Assembly (NCBI GenBank): GCA_002205965.3
Contig: NADL03000089.1
Span: 305,065-369,064, forward strand
DNA from: Kappaphycus alvarezii
Lineage: Eukaryota; Rhodophyta; Florideophyceae; Gigartinales; Solieriaceae
Reading direction: 5' to 3'
Length of the DNA stretch: 64,000 bases
This document shows positions 44,791 through 54,672 of the stretch, piece after piece. How positions within the stretch are numbered: position 1 is the first letter of the stretch; every line of letters begins with the position of its first letter. Position numbers and translations under genes: made by a program. The notes beneath the pieces were generated by a model. That model searched no databases. It saw only the letters and a program-made list of their open reading frames with translations, and had not been told where the DNA came from.

Positions 44791-47700
44791 AAGATGACGA
44801 GCAGCTCTTGCGGGGTCTTTTGCGAGGAGGGTGACCTGGCTATCACGTCGGTTGATCCTGTGGGCTCCATGCAAGCATTGCGTGAGATGATGGCGGTTTA
44901 CATCGGGTATTTCCGGGCAACTAATCCTCGGTCATGGCGTGTAAGGGTGAAAAAGTAGGACCTGGCATTAGTATTTATGCCAAACCGAGAATTCTAGATG
45001 TTTATTGCTTGTCTGGTGTCTGGGTCGTAGGGGACAGGACACTCATTTATAAGCCCTCGGAAGGGCCATGGATGCTTTTAATTCCTGGATTCTGGAATCC
45101 TCAAGAGGAATTAGTTCTTGTACTGCCTCATGAACTCCGTCCATCAACGTCTTTTGCGATGGTGTTTTTAAGAGCAAGTTAAACTGAACAGGATAATCCT
45201 ACACTGTAGGCAGGAGGTCGACCACTTCCGATGACCCTGTACAGCTGCTTCGCATGTTGCTAGCTCCTTAACAGGAACTGGAAGGAAGGTCTTGCAAGCT
45301 TGTTAGATGATAAGGTAGAAGACAAGAATGCCGCTGTCGCGATGTTGTTCGAGGAGGTGAACCCGTTCCCAAGATATATATATTACGTCTGACAGCTAGA
45401 GTTCTCAGAATACTTCATAATCCAGTACTATCCCTGCCAATGTTCGGACACAGTCCTCCATCATCCGGTCGAGCTTTCTGCGCCTTCTTAATTTCAAGGA
45501 CCCGAGCCTTTCCTGGAGTCGAAAAATGAACTGAGCAACCGGATGCAATGGAGATGGCAGCCGAGTATTCGGTGGTGAAATTCAGCAGGAACGAAACTTC
45601 TCGTTGATATAAGAGAAATTTTAGCTTGAAATAATGTCATGTGAGTGAATTTAGAAGTTTTTAGCCGGTGCGCAGCGAAAAATTCCGTACTTGCAGACAT
45701 AGGAGTATTATCCTCGAGATTAAGTCGGGGTACGGAAATTTTGGCAACTTCCCTGGACTAACAGGACGTCGAAAACGAAAAGGCCACGAATTTTGCGCTG
45801 CGTAACTGACTAGACATAATTGAGAATCCTGAAGAATCCGAATAAATCTGCAGTAAGGAAGGCAAAGGCTACAAGGAAGAGAGCGAAGCTGCACGGAGAG
45901 CACTGTCTGATATCCGTGGCACTGCGGTCTTGGAGGCTAAGGTGGGCGTTCCAATGGTAATCATTCCAGAATTCTCGCATCTTTTTAATTGTAGTTTCTG
46001 CACTGGGAACGTGAAGGTAATGCCACTAAGAGGGAAAAACGCGTCAAAATCGAAGGAGCCGAGGTGCATGGCTCCCATCTAACTCAAGAAGACCAAAAAA
46101 ACTTTTGCCGGTACTGGAGGCGTTCAGGGAGGATTGCAACGTATATGCAAAAGTAAACAACAGGAATGAGACGTTAGGAATCAAAAGGGTGTTCAGAACC
46201 ATTTACATGATGATTTGCAGCATTAATCAGGTATGTAACGTAGGAATCATTGACAACACCGGTAAGAGGGAGTATTCCATGTCTAACAAATCGAATGGTT
46301 ACTGCAGTTTGAAATAGAGCTGCTGGTGAAAGTATAACTTGGTTGAGTCAATCATAAGCCTATATAGTCTACCTTGATTGATTTAACCGTAAGCATAAAT
46401 CAGGAGGTTACGCCGGATCGCGAACGGAAGTAAAATGTTATGTGTCATAATAAAGAAAATTATTTCGAACCTGCAGAGCGACGGGTGATGCAGTGGAGAT
46501 GAAAGTTGAGTGTGGGGACATGGAATGGGCCCGGGAACTTTCGTGCAGGATTTTAGCTTATTTAACCTGAAAGTGTTGAAAGATAAAGTCTAGGTTTCCA
46601 TAGATGGGTGCAAAGAAGAGTTTTAATATTGTATCTCTTTTGCGTTTCACTTGCCCATTTTTCTTTGTTTTCTGGAGTACAATGACTTTCATAGACATTT
46701 CTCTCTAATTTGAAGGAACATTTGATTCCCTTTTGGGAATATGAACAAGTTTCATATTATTTCCCTGGACGCGATTTAAAAAAGTTTCTTAACTGCGTAG
46801 CTCGCTCTTAATGTCTTTTCAAACATACCGCACTCCACTTCATGACTTCTGTTAAGAACTGATTTGATATGAATAAAGGGTCAAATTTCTGACAGACGCA
46901 GTGTTCTGAAATATACCAATATATAGTTTAGCGATGTGCAATAAATATATATACGATTTACAGTAGTTTCGTTTTATTCGAAATCTGTATATTTTTGAGA
47001 CTGAATAAAAAACCCGATTATATAGGGATTTGTAAGGAGGATACTGATGTGAAGGGTCTATAGCTGTATTAGACCTTAAAATTGAAGGAAATAAGAAATA
47101 AAAACATCTTAATCTATACCCTACCAGCTAAAATTGTTCAAGAAAGTCCTTCTTGGTACCCTCTTGAAGAGCTATCGGTTTGGATATGTGTAAAATCCAA
47201 CTTGAAACACCTCACGAAGTCTTTGAAGTCTGCTTACCCTCCGATATGAGCAACTGTCTTCATTTTATTACAGTCCGATACTGTTCATCTACGGACAAAA
47301 AGAAAGGAAGTAGTACTCTAAATAACTTCTTGGGCAATTTCTCGACCATTCATAATATTTTTTGCAGTCGTAAGAACTTGATTTAAAAAGTGTGGAAATT
47401 TTTTTGAAGATCACTTAGCGGAATCAGAACCGGAATGTTCAGAGAAAAATCCACAGGTCTTTAACAAAAATCATTTGAACGACGGATATCATTGGATTAT
47501 TGAGAACAGTTGACCTATCTTTCCAAAAAATGAATTCAGCGACGACGCAAAGTTCGAATAAATTCGAAATGTAGTATTAAATTGCTCTGGGAAGCTATGT
47601 TATGCCACATTTCGTATTTCAACGTCGACAAAATCTGCAATTTTTAAGATTACACTACTTCTGGTTTTTGCTGAAAATATCCTTCAAAAGTAGACCAAAA

Positions 47701-47846
47701 AGGTCAAATATCGATTCCAAATAGGTCCTAAATTGTCCAGATGCCCGATGAGCATAAATAGAAATGAAACTTTGCGCGCTGACATAAAGTCTAGAGGAAC
47801 TCACCATTTTTGTGCGAAAAAAATCATTTTGTTCGCGCAGTGGAGC
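44791..47846. other. Gene-poor A/T-rich region
   Basis: Short frames such as 44934-45182 (82 codons) and 46105-46317 (70 codons) have no recognised domain. No repeat family of this window was recognised here. I see no supported gene. Confidence 0.5.
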
Positions 47847-48140
47847 CACACCGGGGAATTAATTCTCCCAAAAGTTATAAAAGGAATATTTAATTCATAC
47901 CTTCGAAAATTTATGCAAACATAACTTTTTGAAGATGCGAAACATAATAATAGGAGGTTCAACAGTTACTGATTTTAAATTTATGTTGCATAACTACTGA
48001 AATCTATATAGTGGCACATCAAAAGTTATAATTTATAACTTTTCATAGCTGTGCACGTGCACATCAGAACTTATAATTTATATGTTTTCACGGTTGTGCA
48101 CGTGTGTTGGTGGCAGTTAATAGAAGGTGATTTTTATGTG
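47847..48140. repeat. A/T-rich MITE-like repeat (copy 2)
   Basis: Begins CACACCGGGGAATTAATTC, compare CACTACGGGGAATTAAATAG in copy 1. It shares the internal text ATAACTTTTCATAGCTGTG (copy 1: ATAACTTTTCATAGCCATG). The right end is less clear, near GTGATTTTTATG. Strongly diverged. Confidence 0.4.
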
Positions 48141-48228
48141 TTTTAGTATTATTTATGACGATTTTTTAGGGTAACGTACTGTCCTTTCTATCTTTTTACC
48201 TCGTAATTTTTATTGATTTTTATGACCA

Positions 48229-48263
48229 AGTACAGTAGTGTACAGTAAGTACACTACTGTACT
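48229..48263. repeat. Perfect hairpin, 15-bp stem
   Basis: AGTACAGTAGTGTAC, loop AGTAA, then GTACACTACTGTACT. It lies about 165 bp upstream of the gypsy gag start. The role is unknown; it could be a cruciform or part of a 5' untranslated region. Confidence 0.85.
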
Positions 48264-48426
48264 GGTGGCATTTCTCAGCCACAGACCGTTCGGGTTTCTG
48301 TTATATAGGTAGCACCCTAGTCGGCTGGGGCAGTAAGGAGGGCAAGCGTCACCTTGCGACCCCTCCTCGCTCCTAAGCCTACACCCGTCTACTGTCTTCT
48401 TCCAATTACTTCCTTCCCCTCCCATC

Positions 48427-49360
48427 ATGGAAGTCATGCGCAGGGCCGACACTCCCAGTGCCAGCGCGGTCGTGTTCGATGGCTCGAGCGACGTGCGATA
48501 ATTTTTCTTTTTCTTTGAGAATGTCGCGATTCCATCTAAACCTGACGAGGAGAAAGCTCTTACTCTTCTCGCACACCTAGACGGTGCAACGTTCGATTTA
48601 TATTACGATACGTTTGCGTCGAATGGTGAGCTCGTCTCCGAAGCAAAAAAACTACGCCGAGGTCAAACGGAAGTTTCTCGAGCATTTCGCAAAGTGCGAA
48701 GACCGCGAAGACGTCATCCACAAATCTCTAGAAGTTGGGCTTAAGCTAGAAGACATTCTTGGCTCTTTGAGGTAAATTGAACGCCTCTTGGAGAAGTCTG
48801 GGTTCGACAAAGGACTCGTTCGCACTGCCGCCTCTCGACACAAGGAGCTGCAACAGTTCTTTGCATTCCGGGGAGCCGAAGATTATCCGGGATTCGTCTA
48901 GGAGCTGAAGCAATTTCGCTCTAATCGTGTAGCGTTTGCTGGTCCTTCGAGCCGTACCGCTGAAGTTCTGCCGGCAAAGTTGCTGTTTCGCCCGTATTCG
49001 AGGTCTGGCAACATCGAAGATAAGGTGGACGCTCTAGCCGAAGAAATCTCAAAGTTGACTCGTTTTTGGAAGAAGACTAAGGGAGATGACGGGGCTGGAC
49101 CATCGTCAGCCCGTAGGAAAAATAATGAGTTCCGCCAATGGTCTTACTGCAACGAGCTTGGCCATAACGCAATGAATTGCGAGAAGAAACCGCATCGTAA
49201 TACCCGCTGTTCCCTTTGTGGAAAGATGGGTCACTCAGATGCTACGTGCTGGTCTTCCGGTGGAAGAAGGGAGGCGATTCGAGAAGAAGCCCCCGCCGAG
49301 AAGAAAGAAGACGGGGAAGGAAGTGACCGAGTGAATGTTCTCCGAGAAGAATCGTCCTAA
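48427..49360 (+). pseudogene. Gypsy gag
   Basis: ATG at 48427, MEVMRRADTPSASAVVFDGS, then a stop at 48499 and frameshifts. LTLLAHLDGATFDLYYDTFA and KRKFLEHFAKCEDREDVIHK form the core. The open frame 48980-49360 carries a coiled segment (IEDKVDALAEEISKL) and two zinc knuckles. The first is degenerate (YCNELGHNAMNC) and the second canonical, CSLCGKMGHSDATC. Gag binds the RNA genome in the particle. Confidence 0.8.
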
Positions 49361-49662
49361 ACCCACTCCTCACATGATGAAGGGGTGAATGTCGCGAAAA
49401 AAAACGCTGACGGAGAGGCACTACCTAAACAGAACCGTCAGGACAACCATGGTGGCATGCCGTTCTCTCTCCTCGTAACTGGTCTCCATGCTTGCGTTAT
49501 GCAGCCGGGCCCAGCCCTACCCCCGGAAGAATTTAGTTTAGGATCATTGGCCGTAAGAAGAAGGCGAAGAAATCGAACCGCGGAAAGAAGAAATCGAACA
49601 AGCTACAGGAACAGGTTGGCAAATACGACGTCGTTTCCGAGCTTGCATACGCAAATTGTGGT

Positions 49663-50019
49663 TTGACATTCAGTCAACTTCTTCGTGGAGATGCTGAAGG
49701 AGCTACAAAAGTCATGCGTCGTTTGCTGGGAAAACAGTCTATTTCACGTGTCGCAGTCGTTTCGAATTCAGTTCCTCGTTTATTACGGTTGGTTCTATTC
49801 AAAGTTTACGGTACCGAGGTCTGGGCTCTACTACACTCCGGAGCCGTACCGGACGTCATGTCGGCTGATTTGTCTCTACGTCTTCACCTTTCGCAGAACC
49901 ACACGTCTAAAAGGATAACTGTTGCGAATGGTGACAGCTCTTCCTGTGTAGGTTCGCTGGTCAAGGTCCCGACGACCTTCGGGGACCAAGCCGTGAAACT
50001 AGACTTCCTAGTCATCTAG
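49663..50019 (+). pseudogene. Gypsy protease, catalytic Asp lost
   Basis: The frame starts with FSQLLRGDAEGATKVMRRLL, shared with the element at 34.1 kb. VWALLHSGAVPDVMSADLSL aligns with the retropepsin DSGA motif, but the catalytic Asp is His. It ends at 50019 with a stop after LDFLVI, before the expected conserved IIG region. Confidence 0.75.
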
Positions 50020-50638
50020 AATTCTCCTTTCGGCATAATAATAGGCATCCCCACGCTCACAAATATGCTTGCGAATATAGATTTCGGGGCGCAGGGCGTC
50101 CGTCTAACCATTGGTTCCGAAGAAGTTGTGCTCCCGCTCGAGCCTGATACTAAGTCTACCGAGGAGAAACTGGTCGAGGGTGAAGAGATAGGTAAGCCAG
50201 GGAAGATTTTACTTCTGATTCGAACGCCGGTCCGGACTTGACGGAGTCTTCGGAAGAAGAACTGGTCCTGGCTATCCGCGACGATAACTCTTCCGGATCG
50301 AGCGGCGATCCTACCAGTGAAGAAAGTACCACTGACGAAAAAGAATAGAAGGAGAAAATGCATGATGCTCTGAGAGCTCGACTCGCTCATTTGATAGAAG
50401 AAACGCAAGGTGAGATAAATGGCTTGCTTTGCCATAAGGAAATCGTCGCCTGGACTATAGAATAGCTACATCCCGCAGCCGTGCCGACGAAGCATTCCTT
50501 TGAAATGAAGGACCCTACCCCGATCTATCACAGGGCTCGAAGAATGTCGCCTCGACAAAACGAAATCGCACGTCGAGAAATCGACAACATGTTAGATGCT
50601 GGGATCATCAACCCAGCGTCGCGGCCTGGTCTTTCGCA
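50020..50638 (+). pseudogene. Gypsy protease-RT connector
   Basis: The sequence encodes IIIGIPTLTNM-like text just after the protease stop, an acidic linker, and KHSFEMKDPTPIYHRARRMS, the RT entry motif, in shifting frames. It ends with REIDNMLDAGIINPASRPG, the usual GVIxPSxSPW region. Confidence 0.65.
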
Positions 50639-51301
50639 GTGGTTATCGTGACGAAGGAGGATGGTACGCCTCGTTTCTGCGTTGATTATCGCACTCTGAA
50701 CCGCAAAAAGAAGGCGGATCGTTGGCCACTACCTAGGAAAGAGGAGATCTTCGACAACCTAAAGGGCAGCTCTGTCTTCACCACCCCTGATTTGTTCGCG
50801 GGATACTGGCAATCCGCATGGCCGAAGAGTACAATTTTTGGTACCTTCAAGTTCGAGGTGATGCCATTTGGTATAGTGAACGCGCCGTCCAAATTCCAGC
50901 GCATAATTGATTACTTACTGAAGGACAAACCCTTCGCCCGAGTCTATCTTGATGATGTAGTGATCTTCTCTAATTCGATGGAGGATCACATTGATCATTT
51001 GGCTGTCGTTTTCAAGGCAGTCGGGGACGCAGGACTTAAAATCAGGATTACAGAATGCGCGTTTTCTATTCCAAGCGTAAAGCTGCTTGGTCACTTCGTA
51101 GACAATCGTGGATTCCGCGTCGACGATGAGAAGGTTGATTCCATCAAAAGGGCCCCCGATCCTACAAACTCGACGGAGTTGAGTAGCTTTCTTGGCCTCG
51201 CCGGGTATTTTCGTCGTTTCACCAAGGACTTTGCCGGAATATCTGCTGCCCTCACTCAGCAACTTCGGGTAATAGGAAATTCGAGTGGACTGAAGAGATG
51301 A
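50639..51301 (+). CDS. Gypsy reverse transcriptase
   Basis: Open for 220 codons: VIVTKEDGTPRFCVDYRTLN, SVFTTPDLFAGYWQSAW (motif A, its first catalytic Asp as PDLFAGYW), FKFEVMPFGIVNAPSKFQRI (motif B), ARVYLDDVVIFSNSMEDHID (catalytic YLDD, motif C), KLLGHFVDNRGF and LSSFLGLAGYFRRFTKDFAG (thumb). A short deletion removes part of the sequence after YWQ. It continues into RNase H with a frame change at 51.30 kb. Confidence 0.9.
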   Translation: MVIVTKEDGTPRFCVDYRTLNRKKKADRWPLPRKEEIFDNLKGSSVFTTPDLFAGYWQSAWPKSTIFGTFKFEVMPFGIVNAPSKFQRIIDYLLKDKPFARVYLDDVVIFSNSMEDHIDHLAVVFKAVGDAGLKIRITECAFSIPSVKLLGHFVDNRGFRVDDEKVDSIKRAPDPTNSTELSSFLGLAGYFRRFTKDFAGISAALTQQLRVIGNSSGLKR

Positions 51302-51741
51302 CTGCAGCCTTTGAATCTCTGAAAGAGAAGCTTACTTCTCCGCCAGTGCTAGCCTTCCCGGACTTCGATTCCCCCTTAATCGTGGAAACCGACCCTTCTA
51401 GTGTCGCCGTTGGGGCAGTTTTGGCCCAGAAAAAGGAAGACGGTAAGATTCATCCCGTGCAGTACGCAAGTTGGACAATGAACTCAGCAGAGCATAACTA
51501 TTCCGCCTGCGAAAGGGAGGCTCTCGCCGTCATTTTCGCGTTAAGGAGATTTAGGGTGTACATGTTATCGAATGAGCCCTTCAAGCTTATTACCGACTAT
51601 CAAGCCCTTCGCTTTGCCTTCAAGAAAGACGACATTAACGGAATGCTGGCACGATGGATGTACTTCCTTGCGGAGTATGAATTCGAGGTAGAGTACAGGC
51701 AAGGTGGGGGCAACGGAGAGCTAATTTCCTCTCGCGTGTAG
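51298..51741 (+). CDS. Gypsy RNase H
   Basis: MTAAFESLKEKLTSPPVLAF, then LIVETDPSSVAVGAVLAQKK (first catalytic Asp), YASWTMNSAEHNYSACEREA (catalytic Glu) and KLITDYQALRFAFKKDD (third Asp). It overlaps the RT frame by 4 bp in another frame. It degrades the RNA strand after minus-strand synthesis. Confidence 0.9.
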   Translation: MTAAFESLKEKLTSPPVLAFPDFDSPLIVETDPSSVAVGAVLAQKKEDGKIHPVQYASWTMNSAEHNYSACEREALAVIFALRRFRVYMLSNEPFKLITDYQALRFAFKKDDINGMLARWMYFLAEYEFEVEYRQGGGNGELISSRV

Positions 51742-52110
51742 TACCTGCACGTCCGTCTCCTGCCTCTGGACCTGATGGAGGAGAATTATTTGCGGCGCTG
51801 GATTCGGCCGCTGCAGAAGAGAATCCCACAATCGAGCCTTTTCTTCTCGACGTCGCACGTCATTTGCAAGGTTTGAAGATTCGAGTAGATAATGAAGACA
51901 AGCGTCGTTCGGTAAAGCGTATGGTTAAAAACTTCATGATTTTGGAAGCACAGCTTCTTAGGCGTACTAGAAACGGGCTAAAATCTGTACCGTTTATAAA
52001 GGACAGGATCGCGATATTGAAGACCTTTTACGACGATATCGGAAATTGGAATAAGGAGACGACAAAAAAAAGTTGTCGTAGACCGTTATTGGTGGCCGCA
52101 GATGCACCGA
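51742..52110 (+). pseudogene. Gypsy integrase, truncated
   Basis: The frame 51864-52118 has FMILEAQLLRRTRNGLKSVP and FYDDIGNWNKETTKK, the start of the zinc-binding region. A frameshift in a run of A (52063-52069) turns VVVDRYWWPQMHR into another frame. After WWPQMHR the homology ends at about 52110. The DDE core is absent. Confidence 0.85.
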
Positions 52111-52200
52111 TAAATTAGGGTTTTTTAGAGGGTTTGGGGGTTTAGGATAGGCGGTACCGGGGGGATTAGGGAAACCGGGGGTTTGGGGGTTTTGAAACGT
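52111..52200 (+). repeat. G-rich telomere-like degenerate tract
   Basis: ATTAGGGTTTTTTAGAGGGT, then TTGGGGGTTTAGG and GGGGGTTTGGGGG. G-rich on the plus strand, with TTTAGGG-like and TTTGGGG-like units that are not regular. It starts exactly where the gypsy integrase homology stops. A C-rich counterpart lies at 61678-61870. Confidence 0.6.
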
Positions 52201-53684
52201 TGTTTTATACGTTGAGCTGATTGGTGAAAATTTTTTTTAATTTTGGCCAATAGTTTTTGAGTTATTCGCACTTGAATTTTTGAAAATTTTATGAAAATTT
52301 TGAAGCATTTTTTTTCCATTTGTTTATATAACAGGACAACAAAAAACGATTGGTAAGATTTGTTTTTAATTTTTTCAAACTGTTTTTCTGCAAATTTTTT
52401 TTCTTCTGAGTCAAGTGTTAATGTTGAAATGAGCGGTTTTAAACAGTTTGGATCTTTTTTACATGTATATCTAGGTATGCTGGTTGTCTTTTTATCTATT
52501 TTTACTTCCCTAATCGGTACGGGGTCGTTTTTGATTGTCAACTTGCATTCGCGGTCAAAATTTTTCGAAAAGATGGCAGTATTGGCCAAAAATGGACACT
52601 CGTTTTTTGTATTGTTCTGGGTTAATTAAGACGAGCTAGTGACTCCTATATATAATCCTCTTGATCTGCAGGGCCAAACCTGGAAATTTTATTGAATAAA
52701 TATGGTAAATTGATCTGCAGGGCCAGTGTTTCTGGCCTGGAATCGACATGTATGTTTTTTGGATAAATTTTCGCTGACCGTGCAGGTCAGGTGTAGATTT
52801 TCTGATATTTTTTCGTGTCCGTGCAGATCACCTGTGTGTTCTAATTAGAAGTGAAGTACGAAGTGAGTGCAAATCCTCTACACAACTGTTTCGATAACTG
52901 GTCACCATAAATTGGTAGTGGACCGGTAGTTAAGTGTACAACAAAAATAGAGAAGACGGGTTGTTTGCCCTTATTTTCCATGTTGGCAGGCTGGCGAGCT
53001 AACTGATCTTACTGTTCTTATCGACAGCAGGGTGTACGTAGACACGAACTGAACTGAATTAACTAGCCTGTTTTGTTAAACTTGATAGCAGAGATTGTCA
53101 GCTCTACGGCATACTATAGCTTAATAAGCGCCGAAATCATTGCGTAGATATCCCCGGCGTTTGTGATATGGAAAAAGATGTGTTCCTGATTAAAGATGAT
53201 TGTGATACTCATAGAAGAAGGAGTCCACTAGTCGAGGAACGAAGGCGTTCCTCAGAGCCTCAAAACTAAATGGCATGGCTGGTACTACAGCAAAAGCATC
53301 CTTCGGCCGCGAAACGATACCTGTACTGGACTCCAAAAAAAACGTTAGGCACAAGGAACCCGATAGTAGTTGAAAAGAAAATTTCTTGCCGATTAGTAAC
53401 ATAAATTTGCATGGCCGTGTAGGAATTCTTGGAATTCATGGTGTATACTATTCGGAGTAGAACGAACCGCACCATTGTAAATTCTTTTTTGTATTCGAAT
53501 CTTGCTTAGAACCCACTTGACAGAAGATGGTAGTGCCTGTTCTGTGTAATGAGTCATGCTTGGAAATATGTGTAAACGAACAGCAGGAGATTCTATCGTG
53601 AATAAAAAAATCTTGAACAGAAAAGCGAGTGAAGGTAACATTATTCATGCTTGAAATCTCCTAACTGAATGCTTACAAATCTCG
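52201..53684. other. A/T-rich region with short direct and inverted motifs
   Basis: No supported gene. TTGATCTGCAGGGCCA occurs at 52661-52676 and 52710-52725. TGACC-GTGCA-GGTCA (52775-52789) and GTGCAGATCACC (52821-52832) follow. These share the GATCTGCA/GTGCAGATC core with half-sites of the 34-bp palindrome family further right. Confidence 0.5.
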
Positions 53685-53718
53685 GTGCACTTTGTTCCGA
53701 CCGGAACAATCTGCACCA
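53685..53718. repeat. 34-bp palindrome, site 1
   Basis: Left arm GGTGCACTTTGTTCC, centre GACC, right arm GGAACAATCTGCACC. First member of the family when reading from the left; none was seen at 1-53,684. Confidence 0.92.
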
Positions 53719-54299
53719 CGGGCACTGAAAATAGAAACAGGTGTTCGCAATATTTTCGAATTGACAAAACTCGGATGACAATGAAAATCGAAAGTGGGAA
53801 TGAAAGTCAAAACTGAGAACGAACAAAGCGAATTTGTGAAATAAGGAGGTTCGAAGTGGAAATATAGTATATATACCTATAAATCGACAATTAGATCTTT
53901 GATCGGAACTTGATCGAATTCCACGATCTTTCGGTTGACCGAAACCAAACTTTGAATCATACAGGTATCTGCAAAAACAAGATTGGAATGACCAAATTTG
54001 GCGGGAAAACCGATACAGATGCAAATCCAAGATAGATTAAATGTTCAGTTTCTTGCCCGTCTGTCGATGCCTTTCAAAGAAGAAAATCATTAACGTACCT
54101 CAGATATTCGTTGCAGCCGCCTATCGACCTCAACACTAAGCCACGAGTGGAATTGTTTTCCTCGAAAGATCCGAACATTCGAGTCCAGTGTTCTCGCCGT
54201 TCCTTCGCAAACGGCATCTAATCGGAGAGTACGTGAGGTGGAGGACCCTATACCTCTCCCCTTGAACGCATAGGAGTTCTGCGCGTTCGAAGTGCTTGG
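53719..54299. other. Spacer, no supported gene
   Basis: The minus-strand frame 53641-54030 crosses palindrome 1 but has no domain and is not called. Confidence 0.5.
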
Positions 54300-54623
54300 T
54301 TGTCGAGGAAGCCCCCTGAATTTTCAGCACCATCTCTGCTTCCCCGCGGATTCCTCATTGGATGGGAGGAGTACTTCGAAGAACAAGATCACAAATCCAA
54401 TTTAAGCAAATCTCAACTTCGTATCAGTAATCAATTGTCTCCAGATCAGGAATCCTTTCCAAGGCAGATCAATTCTGCACGGCTTTCAAAGACTTTGGTG
54501 CACTTTGTTCCGGCTGGAACGATCTGCACCGTAACTTCAGCACCAGCGGAGTACCAGATTCCTAATTTGGTGCACTTTGTTCCGGCTGGAACGATCTGCA
54601 CCGAATTGGGGAAAGAGATTTAG
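54300..54623 (+). CDS. Short ORF upstream of the helicase, reads through palindromes 2 and 3
   Basis: 107 codons. The second half reads both palindromes in the same frame as LVHFVPAGTICT, separated by 12 residues. The rest is polar. It lies 49 bp before the helicase start. It may be an upstream ORF, a lost 5' exon, or an accident of stop-free palindromes. Confidence 0.3.
   Translation: MSRKPPEFSAPSLLPRGFLIGWEEYFEEQDHKSNLSKSQLRISNQLSPDQESFPRQINSARLSKTLVHFVPAGTICTVTSAPAEYQIPNLVHFVPAGTICTELGKEI
54497..54530. repeat. 34-bp palindrome, site 2
   Basis: Left arm GGTGCACTTTGTTCC, centre GGCT, right arm GGAACGATCTGCACC. Confidence 0.92.
54569..54602. repeat. 34-bp palindrome, site 3
   Basis: Identical to site 2 (left arm GGTGCACTTTGTTCC, centre GGCT), 72 bp downstream and 70 bp before the helicase ATG. 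The two sites could be a local duplication. Confidence 0.92.
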
Positions 54624-54672
54624 TTTCCTAACTCTCTGAACCGTCAGTCTTGTTGAGAAAGGGTTTCTTCAA

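Larger units (their letters stand above)
48427..52110 (+). mobile_element. Ty3/gypsy retrotransposon, truncated in the integrase
   Basis: Plus-strand gag, protease, RT and RNase H in order. The integrase stops after its first conserved region, where WWPQMHR is followed immediately by telomere-like G-rich DNA. The gag start region may include 5' untranslated sequence from about 48.27 kb. No LTR was identified. Frameshifts and stops are scattered. Confidence 0.85.

Noticed and set aside
44638-44958. Plus-strand ORF of 106 codons
   Set aside because: It is the antisense of a non-LTR scrap (KPDIRTV, FFDVT on the minus strand) for much of its length.
52125-52589. Minus-strand ORF of 154 codons rich in Lys, Phe and Ile
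   Set aside because: Its C-terminus is a translation of the telomere-like tract and the rest is A/T-driven low complexity; no domain.
53641-54030. Minus-strand ORF of 129 codons covering palindrome 1
   Set aside because: The palindrome is stop-free in all frames and lengthens chance ORFs; no domain or start context.
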